Below are positions 30,862-40,524 of a stretch of 64,000 bases of DNA, piece after piece. The DNA is from Mycolicibacterium fluoranthenivorans (GTDB taxonomy: Bacteria; Actinomycetota; Actinomycetes; Mycobacteriales; Mycobacteriaceae). The notes under the pieces are model-generated. The model was not told the origin of the DNA, did not search any database, and saw only the letters and a program-made list of their open reading frames with translations. Positions within the stretch are counted from its first letter, which is position 1. Each line of letters starts with the position of its first letter. The DNA lies in the NCBI RefSeq assembly GCF_011758805.1, contig NZ_JAANOW010000001.1, positions 620,001 to 684,000 on the forward strand. The letters are read 5' to 3'. A program made the translations under genes and the position numbers.

Positions 30862-31797
30862 TCAGCTGCCGGCGGGCACCTCGGTGAATCCTGGTTCGCC
30901 GGCGTCGACAACCGAGTTGAATCGGCGGCGGGTCTGCAGGTGATGGCTGATCTGGTCCATCGCGTGTTCCGAAAGTGCAGTGACGTCGAAGTTCTCGGCT
31001 ATCCGCGTGACGCTGACCGACGACGTGAGAACCGCGGTGCCGCGCTGGATGCCCCAGGCCAGGAGCACCTGGGCCGGGGTTTTCCCCGCGTCGGCCGCGA
31101 TGGCGACGATGACCGGGTCATCGAGAAGCCGCGGCTCCAGGGCATGCCCCAGCGGCGCGAACGCGAGCAGGGCGATGTCTTCGGCTCGGCAATAGTCATG
31201 CAGCTCCCACTGCGGGTGGTAGGGGTGCGCTTCCACTTCCACGACCGCCGGTTTGATCCGGGACGCGGTGACGATTCTGCGGGTGCCCTCGACGTCGATA
31301 TCGGACAGACCGATGGCGCGGGTGAGCCCGGCGTCGACCAGCTCCTCCATCGCGGCCCAGGTTTCTTCGAGGGTGACACCGTCGTCATACACGACGGCAC
31401 CGGAATCATCGCGGGGATCCTGGTCGTCGCCAGGCCGGAATGCGAACGGGGTGTGCATCAGGTAGAGGTCGGCGGCCTCCACCCCGAGCCGGCGCAGGCT
31501 CGCCTGCAGGGCGGGTTTGACCCGTTCCGGGCGGTGGTTGTTGTTCCACAGCTTGGTGGTCAGGAACAGGTCGTCGCGCCGGACGGTACCGGCGTCGAAC
31601 ACATCTTTGAGCGCCTCACCCACCTCGGCTTCGTTGCGGTAGCGCTCGGCGGCGTCGAGGTGCCGGAAGCCCATCTCGACAGCGGTTCTGACCACCTCGC
31701 GGGTGCGCCGACTGTCGGAGATCAAGGTCCCGAACCCGAGGGCGGGCATCTCGCCGGCATCGTCGCGCAGCTTGATCCGTTGTTCGAAAAGTCTCAT
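30862..31797 (-). CDS. Aldo/keto reductase
   Basis: A 311-residue TIM-barrel NADPH oxidoreductase. Motifs are MPALGFGTLISDSRRTREVV, GFRHLDAAERYRNEAEVGEAL with the catalytic Asp and Tyr, the Lys in TTKLWNNNHRPE, and DLYLMHTPFAF with the His. The C-terminal coenzyme-binding segment is TSSVSVTRIAENFD. It reduces a carbonyl in the cytoplasm; substrate unknown. Its ATG overlaps the stop of the isochorismatase-like gene (ATGA), and the broken ThDP enzyme follows, so the three form one operon. Confidence 0.92.
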   Translation of the reverse strand: MRLFEQRIKLRDDAGEMPALGFGTLISDSRRTREVVRTAVEMGFRHLDAAERYRNEAEVGEALKDVFDAGTVRRDDLFLTTKLWNNNHRPERVKPALQASLRRLGVEAADLYLMHTPFAFRPGDDQDPRDDSGAVVYDDGVTLEETWAAMEELVDAGLTRAIGLSDIDVEGTRRIVTASRIKPAVVEVEAHPYHPQWELHDYCRAEDIALLAFAPLGHALEPRLLDDPVIVAIAADAGKTPAQVLLAWGIQRGTAVLTSSVSVTRIAENFDVTALSEHAMDQISHHLQTRRRFNSVVDAGEPGFTEVPAGS

Positions 31798-32504
31798 TTC
31801 TGTTCTCCTTGAAGGTGTTTGATGGCCTGCGCGGTGGTCCACACCGCGCTGGCGAGGAAGCGGAAGTTCACCAGTGCCGCCAGGTACCCGTCGCCTTCGG
31901 GCAGGCGCGGCCCGGCGGTGGCATCCTTGACCACCGCCACCTCGAAACCCTGCTCGATGAGTTCGCGCAGGTGTCCTTCGACGCACAGGTTGGCGGCCAT
32001 TCCGGCCAGGATCACCTGGCTCACACCACGTTTGCGCAACTGAAGGACGAGGTCGTTCGATTCCGGGCCGACGATCTTGTGTGGTGAGGTGATCACGGTT
32101 CGTCCGTCGTGGATATGGCAGTGGTATGCGGGCAGGAAGTCCGCGCCCGAGCCGGTGAACCCGTCGAGGGTGTACGCCCCCTGGCGTGCGAACATGCCGA
32201 CCGAACTCATGAACTGTTCGAGCGGATCGCCGAAAGTCCACTGTTCGTCGGTCGGATAGAAGTAGTGCGGAGACACCGCGACGGTGATGTCGGCCGACTT
32301 CGCGGCGCGCAGGAGTTCACCGATGTGGGCGACGGTGTCGTTCTCGATGACGCTGGGCCCGAACGCCGCCCAGGACGCCCCCTCGGCGCTGAGGAAATCG
32401 ATCTGCGGATCGGTGATGACGAGCGCCGCGCGCTTCGCGTCGAAGACGAACCCGGAGGCCGGCAAGGCGGGGTTCGCGGGTTCTCCCGATGTGGTGAGCT
32501 TCAT
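31794..32504 (-). CDS. Isochorismatase-family cysteine hydrolase
   Basis: A 236-residue hydrolase. The catalytic Asp is in ALVITDPQIDFLS, the conserved Lys in ITSPHKIVGPES and the nucleophile Cys in VILAGMAANLCVEGHLREL with the cis-peptide GMAAN turn. Such enzymes hydrolyse amides or isochorismate-type substrates. The start at 32504 matches the family; an ATG 20 codons upstream reads through the operator region. It is first in the TetR-regulated operon. Confidence 0.9.
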   Translation of the reverse strand: MKLTTSGEPANPALPASGFVFDAKRAALVITDPQIDFLSAEGASWAAFGPSVIENDTVAHIGELLRAAKSADITVAVSPHYFYPTDEQWTFGDPLEQFMSSVGMFARQGAYTLDGFTGSGADFLPAYHCHIHDGRTVITSPHKIVGPESNDLVLQLRKRGVSQVILAGMAANLCVEGHLRELIEQGFEVAVVKDATAGPRLPEGDGYLAALVNFRFLASAVWTTAQAIKHLQGEQK

Positions 32505-32538
32505 TGGACCGTCCTTGTGTGGGTGACTGCCCACAATA

Positions 32539-32553
32539 ATAAGTGACCGGTCG
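32539..32553. promoter_or_regulatory. TetR operator candidate upstream of the hydrolase operon
   Basis: ATAAGTGACCGGTCG contains the palindrome GACCGGTC. The same 15 bp occurs in inverted orientation at 33221-33235 before the tetR gene. It lies 35 bp upstream of the hydrolase start codon. Confidence 0.75.
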
Positions 32554-32600
32554 TCTATTAACAACGTGCCTGAGGTGTGATGCGTCAGACTCGCGGTGGA

Positions 32601-33206
32601 TCAGGGCGTGAGGAGGGCGGGGATCGTGACCGCTTCGAAGCGCTGATAGGGGGCGCGGCTGCGGATGACCTTCCCGCGCAAGGCGGCGCCCTCCCACGCT
32701 TCGATCAGGGTGGCGGCCAGTTCGCCGGCATCGATATCGGTTCTGATGTCGGCCCTGAAGTCTTCGCCGTCACGCTGCCCGGAACGCACGCACGCCGCGA
32801 GTGCGTCATCCCAGCGGTCCAGGATGCGCAGCAGTTCGGCGCGGACCGACTCGCTGGACCCGCCCAGTTCCAGCGACAGGTTGCCGACCAGGCAGCCGAG
32901 CAGGAAGTCTTCGGCCTCGTGATCGTCGGTGAGTGCGCGGAAGAAGCGGATGATCCGCTTGCGCGCCGGCCCGTTCGACTCCAGGATCGGCAACAGCCGT
33001 GCTTCGATATCGGACCAGTAATGGTTCAGGATCGCGGCGCCGAACTCTTCCTTACTGGGGAAATAGGCGTAGAAGGAGCCTTTCGGCACGCCGGCGACGT
33101 CGGTGATGTCTTTGACCCCGCTGGCGGCGAACCCGCGGGCGTGCACCAAGCCGAGGCCGGCGTCGAGCAGGCGCTGGCGTACCTCGGGATTCGCGGGACG
33201 GGGCAC
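32601..33206 (-). CDS. TetR-family transcriptional regulator
   Basis: A 201-residue regulator. Its N-terminal helix-turn-helix reads GVKDITDVAGVPKGSFYAYFPSKEEF, the standard TetR form. The C-terminal half (a helical ligand domain, HEAEDFLLGCLVGNLSLELGG) resembles AcuR/NemR-like repressors that sense small electrophiles and contain a cysteine in this position. It stands upstream of the hydrolase-reductase-ThDP enzyme operon on the same strand. Matching operator sequences precede both this gene and the operon, so it likely represses both. The inducer is unknown. Confidence 0.9.
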   Translation of the reverse strand: MPRPANPEVRQRLLDAGLGLVHARGFAASGVKDITDVAGVPKGSFYAYFPSKEEFGAAILNHYWSDIEARLLPILESNGPARKRIIRFFRALTDDHEAEDFLLGCLVGNLSLELGGSSESVRAELLRILDRWDDALAACVRSGQRDGEDFRADIRTDIDAGELAATLIEAWEGAALRGKVIRSRAPYQRFEAVTIPALLTP

Positions 33207-33220
33207 GATGAAATCATAGC

Positions 33221-33235
33221 CGACCGGTCACTTAT
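33221..33235. promoter_or_regulatory. TetR operator candidate upstream of tetR
   Basis: CGACCGGTCACTTAT is the exact reverse complement of 32539-32553 and sits 15 bp before the tetR start codon, consistent with autoregulation. The nirB promoter also lies to its right, so an effect there cannot be excluded. Confidence 0.75.
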
Positions 33236-33341
33236 CGACAGGAGGGCACTCACACCCGCCTCCCGGCCGATGTGAGAACACCGTGACGGCCGCTTCACAC
33301 GACGCGACATTTCGGCAATATCGACTCCCTAACGTCGTGGT

Positions 33342-35903
33342 ATGCACTCAGCCAAGCATGTTGTCGTGGTCGGACACGGCATGGTCGGACACCGGTTCGT
33401 CGAAGCCCTGCGATCCCGGGACACCGAAGGCTCCTGGCGGGTCACCATCCTGTCCGAGGAAGCCGATGCGGCATACGACCGCGTCGGTCTGACGGGATAC
33501 ACCGAGCACTGGAACCGGGCCGCGCTGGCCTTGTCCGGTAACGACTATGCAGGCGACAACGACGTCGTGCTGCACCTCGGCTTGGCGGCCCGGGAGATCG
33601 ACCGGGTCGCCAAGACCGTGACCGCCGCCGACGGCCAGGTGCTGGAATACGACGCCCTGGTGCTGGCCACCGGGTCGTACGCCTTCGTGCCCCCGGTGCC
33701 CGGACACGACCTGCCGCAGGTGCACGTCTACCGCACCCTCGATGATCTGGACGCCATCCGCGCGGGCGCGAACACCGCCCTGGCCACGAGCACCCCGGTG
33801 GGTGTCGTCATCGGCGGCGGCCTGCTCGGTCTGGAAGCGGCCAACGCCCTGCGTGGGTTCGGGCTCACCACCCACGTGCTGGAGATGTCGCCGCACTTGA
33901 TGGCCAACCAACTCGACGAGGCCGGCGGTGTGCTGCTGAGCCGGATGATCAAAAGCCTCGGTATCGAAGTGCACACCGCGGTGGCCACCGAGAGCATCGC
34001 CCCGGCGCAGCGGCACCGGCCCATCCGTAAATCCGCCGTCGACGATTCGATGCGGGTCACACTCAACGACGGCAGCACCATCGACGCCGGCGTGGTGGTC
34101 TTCGCCGCCGGTGTGCGCCCGCGGGACGAACTGGCCCGCGCCGCCGGCCTGGACATCGCTCAACGCGGTGGCGTGCTCACCGACCTTTCCTGTGTCACAA
34201 GCGATCCGCACATCTACGCCATCGGCGAGGTGGCTGCCATCGAAGGCCGCTGCTACGGGCTGGTGGCCCCCGGCTACACCACCGCCGAAGTGGTGGCCGA
34301 CCGGCTGCTCGGTGGCGAGGCCGAGTTCCCCGGCGCGGACATGTCGACCAAGCTCAAGCTGCTCGGCGTCGACGTCGCGAGTTTCGGTGATGCCCAAGGA
34401 CATACGCCGAACTGCCTGGAGGTCGTGGTCAACGACCCAGTCAAGCAGACCTACGCCAAACTGGTGCTCTCCGATGACGCCAAGACGTTGCTCGGCGGCA
34501 TCCTGGTCGGCGACGCGTCGGCCTACGGTGTGCTGCGGCCCATGGTGGCCAGCGAGCTGCCGGGTGACCCGCTGGCACTGATCGCCCCGGTGACCGACGG
34601 CGACGCACCGGCACTCGGTGTCGGGGCGCTGCCCGATCTCGCCCAGATCTGCTCCTGCAACAACGTCACCAAAGGTGATCTCAAGGAGGCCATCTGCGGT
34701 GGCTGTGACGACGTCGCCGGCCTGAAGAAGTGCACCCTGGCCGGCACCTCGTGCGGATCATGTGTGCCGCTGCTCAAGCAGCTGCTGGAGGCCGAGGGGG
34801 TCGAGCAGTCCAAGGCGCTGTGCGAGCATTTCGGCCAGTCGCGTGCCGAGCTGTTCGAGATCGTCAGTGCCACCGAGATCCGCACGTTCTCCGGCCTCAT
34901 CGAGAAGTTCGGCACCGGAAAGGGTTGCGATATCTGCAAACCCACCGTCGCGTCCATCCTGGCGTCCACCAGTTCGGATCACGTGCTCGACGGTGAGCAG
35001 GCTTCGCTACAGGATTCCAACGACCACTTCCTGGCCAATATCCAGCGCAACGGCAGCTACTCGGTGGTGCCGCGGTCACCCGGCGGCGAGATCACCCCGG
35101 AGCAACTGATCCTGATCGGCGAGATCGCCCGGGATTTCGACCTCTACACCAAGATCACCGGTGGGCAGCGCATCGACATGTTCGGCGCCCGGGTCGATCA
35201 GTTGCCCGAGATCTGGCGGCGCCTGGTCGAAGGCGGCATGGAATCGGGTCAGGCCTACGGCAAATCCCTTCGCACCGTGAAGAGTTGCGTGGGCAGCACG
35301 TGGTGCCGGTACGGCCAGCAGGATTCGGTGAACATGGCCGTCGAGATCGAGAAGCGCTACCGCGGTCTGCGTTCACCGCACAAGATCAAGATGGCGGTGT
35401 CGGGCTGCGCTCGAGAGTGCGCGGAGGCCCAGAGCAAGGACGTCGGGGTCATCGCCACCGAGCAGGGATGGAACCTCTACGTGTGCGGCAACGGCGGTAT
35501 GTCGCCGCGGCACGCCAAACTGCTGGCCAGTGACCTCGATGACGAGACCCTGGTGCGGTACATCGACCGGTTCCTGATGTTCTACATCCGCACTGCCGAT
35601 CGGCTACAGCGCACCGCGCCGTGGCTGGAGGCCATGGACGGCGGACTCGATCACCTCCGTGATGTGGTGTGCAACGACTCGCTCGGCCTGGCCGCGGAGT
35701 TCGAGGCGGCCATGGAGCGGCACGTCGCCGGCTACGCCTGCGAATGGAAAGGTGTGCTCGACGACCCGGAGAAGCTGTCGCGTTTCGTGTCGTTCGTCAA
35801 CGCCCCCGATGTGGTGGATCCCACGATCGAGTTCACCGAATCCTCGGGCCGCAAGGTGCCGATCGGGATGCCCACCCTGCGGCCAGTTCAGGAGAAGTCA
35901 TGA
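33342..35903 (+). CDS. nirB: NADH-dependent nitrite reductase, large subunit
   Basis: An 853-residue assimilatory nitrite reductase like Rv0252. Order of parts: FAD/NAD Rossmann domains (HVVVVGHGMVGHRFVEAL, then VVIGGGLLGLEAANAL), a BFD-type [2Fe-2S] region with cysteines near 437-475, the ferredoxin-like half-domain, and the siroheme/[4Fe-4S] site with C649-x5-C655 and C689-x3-C693. It reduces nitrite to ammonia in the cytoplasm. nirD follows in ATGA overlap. No ribosome site is clear before the ATG. Siroheme supply may involve the chelatase and HemD-like genes nearby. Confidence 0.96.
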   Translation: MHSAKHVVVVGHGMVGHRFVEALRSRDTEGSWRVTILSEEADAAYDRVGLTGYTEHWNRAALALSGNDYAGDNDVVLHLGLAAREIDRVAKTVTAADGQVLEYDALVLATGSYAFVPPVPGHDLPQVHVYRTLDDLDAIRAGANTALATSTPVGVVIGGGLLGLEAANALRGFGLTTHVLEMSPHLMANQLDEAGGVLLSRMIKSLGIEVHTAVATESIAPAQRHRPIRKSAVDDSMRVTLNDGSTIDAGVVVFAAGVRPRDELARAAGLDIAQRGGVLTDLSCVTSDPHIYAIGEVAAIEGRCYGLVAPGYTTAEVVADRLLGGEAEFPGADMSTKLKLLGVDVASFGDAQGHTPNCLEVVVNDPVKQTYAKLVLSDDAKTLLGGILVGDASAYGVLRPMVASELPGDPLALIAPVTDGDAPALGVGALPDLAQICSCNNVTKGDLKEAICGGCDDVAGLKKCTLAGTSCGSCVPLLKQLLEAEGVEQSKALCEHFGQSRAELFEIVSATEIRTFSGLIEKFGTGKGCDICKPTVASILASTSSDHVLDGEQASLQDSNDHFLANIQRNGSYSVVPRSPGGEITPEQLILIGEIARDFDLYTKITGGQRIDMFGARVDQLPEIWRRLVEGGMESGQAYGKSLRTVKSCVGSTWCRYGQQDSVNMAVEIEKRYRGLRSPHKIKMAVSGCARECAEAQSKDVGVIATEQGWNLYVCGNGGMSPRHAKLLASDLDDETLVRYIDRFLMFYIRTADRLQRTAPWLEAMDGGLDHLRDVVCNDSLGLAAEFEAAMERHVAGYACEWKGVLDDPEKLSRFVSFVNAPDVVDPTIEFTESSGRKVPIGMPTLRPVQEKS

Positions 35904-36271
35904 CCTTGCTCGACGACCGCAAAGACGTTGACGCCCAGGGTGACTGGGAGTGGGTCGAAGCCTGCCCGTACGACCGGCTTTTGCCGTGCCGCGGCGTGGG
36001 CGTGCTGTTGCCCGACCAGACCCAGGTGGCACTGTTCCGCCTGGACGACGGGTCGCTGCATGCCGTCTCCAATATCGACCCGTTCTCCGGTGCCGCGGTG
36101 ATGTCACGTGGGATCGTCGGGGACCGTGCCGGCCGCGCCTGCGTGCAGACGCCAATCAAGAAGCAGGCCTTCGCCTTTGACGACGGCAGTTGCCTGGACG
36201 ACCCGGACGTGTCGGTTGCGGTGTTCCGGACCCGGCTTACGCCGGACGGTCTTGTGCAGATCGCTGTGTAG
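35900..36271 (+). CDS. nirD: Nitrite reductase small subunit
   Basis: A 123-residue Rieske-fold protein lacking the Cys/His cluster ligands, as is normal for NirD. Motifs are WVEACPYDRLLPCRGVGVLL and VSNIDPFSGAAVMSRGIVGD, then the closing FRTRLTPDGLVQIAV. It is needed with NirB for NADH-nitrite reductase activity. The ATG overlaps the nirB stop. Its last 35 bp overlap a convergent gene on the other strand. Confidence 0.94.
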   Translation: MTLLDDRKDVDAQGDWEWVEACPYDRLLPCRGVGVLLPDQTQVALFRLDDGSLHAVSNIDPFSGAAVMSRGIVGDRAGRACVQTPIKKQAFAFDDGSCLDDPDVSVAVFRTRLTPDGLVQIAV

Positions 36272-36656
36272 CGGCGGCGGCCCAGTGGGCGTCCCGGCCC
36301 GGTCCGGGCCGGCGCACGACGTCCCCACGCCGCTCCAACACGGTGAGATTCCGATAGACCGACTCGATCACCGCGCTTTTGCCCAGAGCCTTGCCCTTGA
36401 GCTGCACGTAGTCGCGCAGTTCCGCGGTGGTCATCGTCCCGTCCGTGTCGTCTAACGCGGTGAGCAGCCACTCCCGTAGCTGCGCCGCCCCCATTGTGAA
36501 GCCATCGCAGAGATAGTAGCCGAGGAGTGCGACGCGTCCGACCAGTTGCGTTATGTCAACCTCGGACGTCGAGTTCAATTTGAAAAGTGCTGCGCCATCT
36601 GGTAATTGCCGCCAACCTTTCGTGCAGGTGAACATCAAGCGGCCGACTCGAGCCAA
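36237..36656 (-). CDS. Hypothetical protein with winged-helix-like C-terminus
   Basis: A 139-residue product. The second half (MTTAELRDYVQLKGKALGKS, then AVIESVYRNLTVLERRGDVV) reads as a winged-helix DNA-binding domain, and REWLLTALDDTDGTMTTAELRDY resembles regulators that respond to cell state. The first 55 residues include LVGRVALLGYYLCDGF. Composition is less strongly biased than the flanking genes, and it overlaps the 3' end of nirD by 35 bp, so it could be a spurious frame, but the domain-like text argues for a gene. A role in nitrite reductase control is only a guess. Confidence 0.5.
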   Translation of the reverse strand: MARVGRLMFTCTKGWRQLPDGAALFKLNSTSEVDITQLVGRVALLGYYLCDGFTMGAAQLREWLLTALDDTDGTMTTAELRDYVQLKGKALGKSAVIESVYRNLTVLERRGDVVRRPGPGRDAHWAAAATQRSAQDRPA

Positions 36657-36698
36657 CCGTCGGCACTGACTAGTATCGATCCTGAAGTGGGGGGCGTT

Positions 36699-37304
36699 AT
36701 GGGGATGCGTTCGGTAGCGACGCTGGTCGGAGCGGCAGGGGTGCTGGGCTCGCTGCTGGCCCTCGCCACAGCCGTCGGACTTGGGGCGGTGGACCGCAGC
36801 GGCGCACCCATTCCGTGCGGGGACGGCTTCCGTCCCGATTTCGAGGTTGCCGCCAAGGTGGACCGGCTCAACTTCGACCAGAACATCCTGAGCGGGCCGC
36901 AGTTCGAGACCAGCGACTACGCCGAACAGTGCGACGGGTTGATCGACACCCGGCGGACGGTGGCCGCGGCGGTTGCCCTTGGGGGAGCGGTGCTGCTGGG
37001 GTCCGTGTCTGCGGTCCCGTACCTGGGCCGGCTACGCCGCGGTGGGCAGGCCGACCACACCGGCCCGGCGGAACCTGCCGGCGATCAGCCGGACCATGCC
37101 CGGGTGGATGCCGAGTGGGTCGCCGACGATATCGGCACCGGAGGCACGCAGCCGATCCTGGAAAAGCCCGTCGGCCAGCAGATAGGACGCGACCGCCACC
37201 CGTCCATCCGTGCGGTGGCGCGCAGCTTGGACGGCCTCCGCGACGGTGGGGGCCCCGGTAGCGGCGAAAGCAAGCTCTACGCGGTCTCCGGTCAGGGCCG
37301 ATAG
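36699..37304 (+). CDS. Two-helix membrane protein, with a doubtful C-terminal half
   Basis: The first 110 residues look real: a transmembrane helix (4-27), an external loop of about 60 residues with two cysteines (IPCGDGF and EQCDGLID), and a second helix (about 88-106). After residue 111 the frame runs antisense to the end of the chelatase gene for 273 bp and has no domain-like text. Either the protein has an unusual long tail or the normal stop codon has been lost. The start has a G-rich ribosome site. Function unknown. Confidence 0.55.
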   Translation: MGMRSVATLVGAAGVLGSLLALATAVGLGAVDRSGAPIPCGDGFRPDFEVAAKVDRLNFDQNILSGPQFETSDYAEQCDGLIDTRRTVAAAVALGGAVLLGSVSAVPYLGRLRRGGQADHTGPAEPAGDQPDHARVDAEWVADDIGTGGTQPILEKPVGQQIGRDRHPSIRAVARSLDGLRDGGGPGSGESKLYAVSGQGR

Positions 37305-37730
37305 CATCGCCGCGGTCTTACGCAGATCGGACTGCGCACTGCGATCCGAGGTGCCCGCGGCCGCCAGGATGACGGAATCGCCTGGCCGCCAGCCTGATTC
37401 GAAGAGTCTGTCGGCCATGACCCGCACCGTTCCGTGGCATGGCCCCAGCGGCTGGGTGACAACGACCCGCTGGTGCCCGCTGGCCGCGACATGGGCGGGC
37501 ACGTCCACCCGCACGTGGTAGCCACCGGCCAGGAACGCCGGCACCACGACGGCCGGTTCGTGTGCGGGCAACGAATCGAGCACCTCGCACGGCGTCGGCC
37601 CGAGGACGTCGACGAACGCCACGCGCACCTCACGGTCCAACACCGAGGAGACGCGCTGCGCCAGCTCGCCGACCATGTTCACCCCGCCGGCCTTACGGGT
37701 GCCGTGCGCCACCAAGACGTATCTCATCAT
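37032..37730 (-). CDS. CbiX/SirB-like sirohydrochlorin chelatase
   Basis: A 232-residue protein like Rv0259c. It begins MMRYVLVAHGTRKAGGVNMV, with the catalytic His of the CbiX family, and has the repeat-like PAVVVPAFLAGGYHVRVDVP with a second His. It inserts Fe or Co into sirohydrochlorin, giving siroheme for NirB. Start codons ATGATG are doubled. It overlaps the HemD-like gene by 4 bp, so both belong to one operon near nirBD. Confidence 0.9.
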   Translation of the reverse strand: MMRYVLVAHGTRKAGGVNMVGELAQRVSSVLDREVRVAFVDVLGPTPCEVLDSLPAHEPAVVVPAFLAGGYHVRVDVPAHVAASGHQRVVVTQPLGPCHGTVRVMADRLFESGWRPGDSVILAAAGTSDRSAQSDLRKTAAMLSALTGDRVELAFAATGAPTVAEAVQAARHRTDGRVAVASYLLADGLFQDRLRASGADIVGDPLGIHPGMVRLIAGRFRRAGVVGLPTAA

Positions 37731-38872
37731 GCACCCACCGGGAATTCGTCCACGGCCAACCGATAGCCGCGCTTGACGACGGTTGCGACGATGTTCTTGT
37801 CGCCCAGCGCCGTTCGTAACCGCAGCACCGCCGTTTCGACGGCGTGGGTGTCGGTGCCACTGCCGGGCAGGGCGCCCAGCAGGTCGGCGCGTGACACCAC
37901 CGCGCCCGGCCGGTGCGCAAGCGCGCGGATGGTGGCCATACCCGCCGGCGGGAGCTCCTTGACCACCTCGTCGACCATCACGCAGGTGCCCCGGATCTCC
38001 AGGACATGTCCGGCCACCCGGATACGGCGGGACTGCAGCAGCGGCAGCTCATCGGTGATGTGCCGGGCCAGCGCACCCAGGCGCATCCGTTCCGGGGCCG
38101 AGGTGGGCACGCCGAGCCGGACCAGCGGCCGGGCGGTCACGGGGCCGACGCACATGGCGTGCACGGTGGTGCGCAACGCGTGCAGCAACGAGTCCTCCAC
38201 ACCGAGTTCGGCCGCCCTCATCAACGTGGCCGCGACGGCGGGGGCGGAGGTGAAGCTCACGGCATCGAATCGTTGATCGGCGATGGCCATCACCAGTTGG
38301 TCAAAGGCGCCACCGCGTGGTGCGGGATGCCAGCGGTACACCCGGATGGGCACCACGTGGGCGCCGGCGGCCATCAACTCGTCGAGGAATTCCGGGAACG
38401 GATCCCACTCGTCGGTGGCACCGTGCAACTGCACGGCTATCCGCATGCCGACGATGCCGCCCTCCAGCAGATAGTGCAGCAGTTCGCGGGAGGACTCCGA
38501 TTCCGGCGACCACTCCTCGGGCAGGCCGGCCGCGCGTAACGCCCCGGTGGCCTTCGGCCCGCGGGACACAATCCGCGCCTTGGACAGCGCGGAGGTCAGT
38601 TCGCGGGCCAGTCCCCAGCCGTCGGCGGCGGCGATCCACCCGCGCAGCCCGATCCCGGTGGTGGCGATGACGATATCCGGCGGGGCCGCGATGAGGGCCT
38701 CGGTGTTGGTGCGCAGTTCGTCGTCGTCGGGAAGCGGGACCATGGCGATGGCGGCCGCGCTCGTGACGTCGGCACCGCGCCGCGTCAGCAGTGCGCTCAG
38801 CTCCTCGGAACGCCGAGCCGAGGTGACCGCAACCCGGAACCCGGTGAGCGGAGCCCAATCAGGTTCGGTCAT
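37727..38872 (-). CDS. HemD-like uroporphyrinogen-III synthase fused to a winged-helix domain
   Basis: A 381-residue fusion corresponding to Rv0260c. Residues 1-265 or so form a uroporphyrinogen-III synthase domain (FRVAVTSARRSEELSALLTR, VSFTSAPAVAATLM). From about 285 a PhoB/OmpR-type winged helix follows (ELPPAGMATIRALAHRPGAVV, TVVKRGYRLAVDE). It has no receiver domain. A regulator of nitrite or nitrate assimilation is plausible, because it sits with siroheme and nitrite genes, but catalytic activity has not been shown from sequence. Confidence 0.88.
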   Translation of the reverse strand: MTEPDWAPLTGFRVAVTSARRSEELSALLTRRGADVTSAAAIAMVPLPDDDELRTNTEALIAAPPDIVIATTGIGLRGWIAAADGWGLARELTSALSKARIVSRGPKATGALRAAGLPEEWSPESESSRELLHYLLEGGIVGMRIAVQLHGATDEWDPFPEFLDELMAAGAHVVPIRVYRWHPAPRGGAFDQLVMAIADQRFDAVSFTSAPAVAATLMRAAELGVEDSLLHALRTTVHAMCVGPVTARPLVRLGVPTSAPERMRLGALARHITDELPLLQSRRIRVAGHVLEIRGTCVMVDEVVKELPPAGMATIRALAHRPGAVVSRADLLGALPGSGTDTHAVETAVLRLRTALGDKNIVATVVKRGYRLAVDEFPVGA

Positions 38873-39075
38873 GGCACCTGTGTATTCAGCTCATGTTTCG
38901 GGCGGGTTACCCGGCCGTTGCCGAGGTGTGTCGCGTCATCGCGAAGGTGCTGCGGGCTGCGCATGCCACCCACGTTAGGAAGGCTATGTTGCGCGAACAC
39001 TCTCTGCGATAGCCCAGCTGTGAACTTCCGCTCACTGCCGCCAGAGTACTCCTGTGAGATCCGTGGGCAACGGTT

Positions 39076-39642
<567 letters not shown>

Positions 39643-40524
39643 CTACTGCACCGGGCCGCGCGGGTGCGACCAGTGCAACCGAATGGTCTGCCCCGGCCGG
39701 GCCTGGCCGACCTTGTCCAGATCGTCGTCGGTGATCACGCCGATCACCGGGTAGCCGCCGGTGACCGGATGATCGGGCCCCAGAATCACCGGGAAACCGT
39801 TGGGGGGTACCTGGATTGCGCCGCGGGTGGCGCCCTCACTGGGAAGCTGCCGATCGGGCCAGCGGTACTCCAACGGCATGCCGACGAGGCGCATGCCGAC
39901 GCGGTCACTGCGATTGGTGACGAGCCAGTTGGTGCGGACCAGGATGTCCGCATCGACGAACCAGTCGTCCCGCGGGCCGGGCACCACGTGCATCTCCAGA
40001 ACGTCCGGCTCGATGGAGGCCACCGGCGCCTGGTCCAGTTCGGGGAACTCGGCGGTGTGTTCGCCGACCGGCAGCACATCGCCGGCGCGCAGCGGGGCCG
40101 GACCGATCGCGGACATCACGTCGTAACTGCGTGAGCCCAGCACCGGGGCCACGTCGATGCCGCCGCGCACCGCCAGATAGCTGCGAAGCCCGGAGTGCGG
40201 CGCGCCAAGCGATATCACCTCGCCGTCATGGGCGTAGTGAATGCTGTTGGTGCCGAACGGCTTCCCGTTGACCGACGGATCGGTGTCCGCTCCGGTCACC
40301 GCGATCGCCACATCCCCGCCGCGCACCCGGGCCGAGAATCCGCCGAAGGTGACCTCGACGGTGGCGTGCTCACCCGGGTTGGCGACCAGTCGGTTGGCCA
40401 GTGTGTGGGCGCGCCGGTCGGCTGCACCGGAACGGGTGACGCCCATGTGCGCCAGCCCGGGCCGGCCCAGATCCTCCACCAGAGCCAACGGCCCGGTGCG
40501 CAGCACCTCCAGCGTGACGCTCAT
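39643..40524 (-). CDS. pxpC: 5-oxoprolinase subunit C-like / biotin-dependent carboxyltransferase family (Rv0263c-like)
   Basis: A 293-residue protein with KipA/PxpC features: [21 protein letters not shown] near the start, [18 protein letters not shown] in the middle, and [14 protein letters not shown] near the end. With PxpB it forms the ATP-using half of 5-oxoprolinase, which converts 5-oxoproline to glutamate. No pxpA is seen in the window. The ATG overlaps the stop of the pxpB gene (ATGA). Confidence 0.88.
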   Translation of the reverse strand: MSVTLEVLRTGPLALVEDLGRPGLAHMGVTRSGAADRRAHTLANRLVANPGEHATVEVTFGGFSARVRGGDVAIAVTGADTDPSVNGKPFGTNSIHYAHDGEVISLGAPHSGLRSYLAVRGGIDVAPVLGSRSYDVMSAIGPAPLRAGDVLPVGEHTAEFPELDQAPVASIEPDVLEMHVVPGPRDDWFVDADILVRTNWLVTNRSDRVGMRLVGMPLEYRWPDRQLPSEGATRGAIQVPPNGFPVILGPDHPVTGGYPVIGVITDDDLDKVGQARPGQTIRLHWSHPRGPVQ

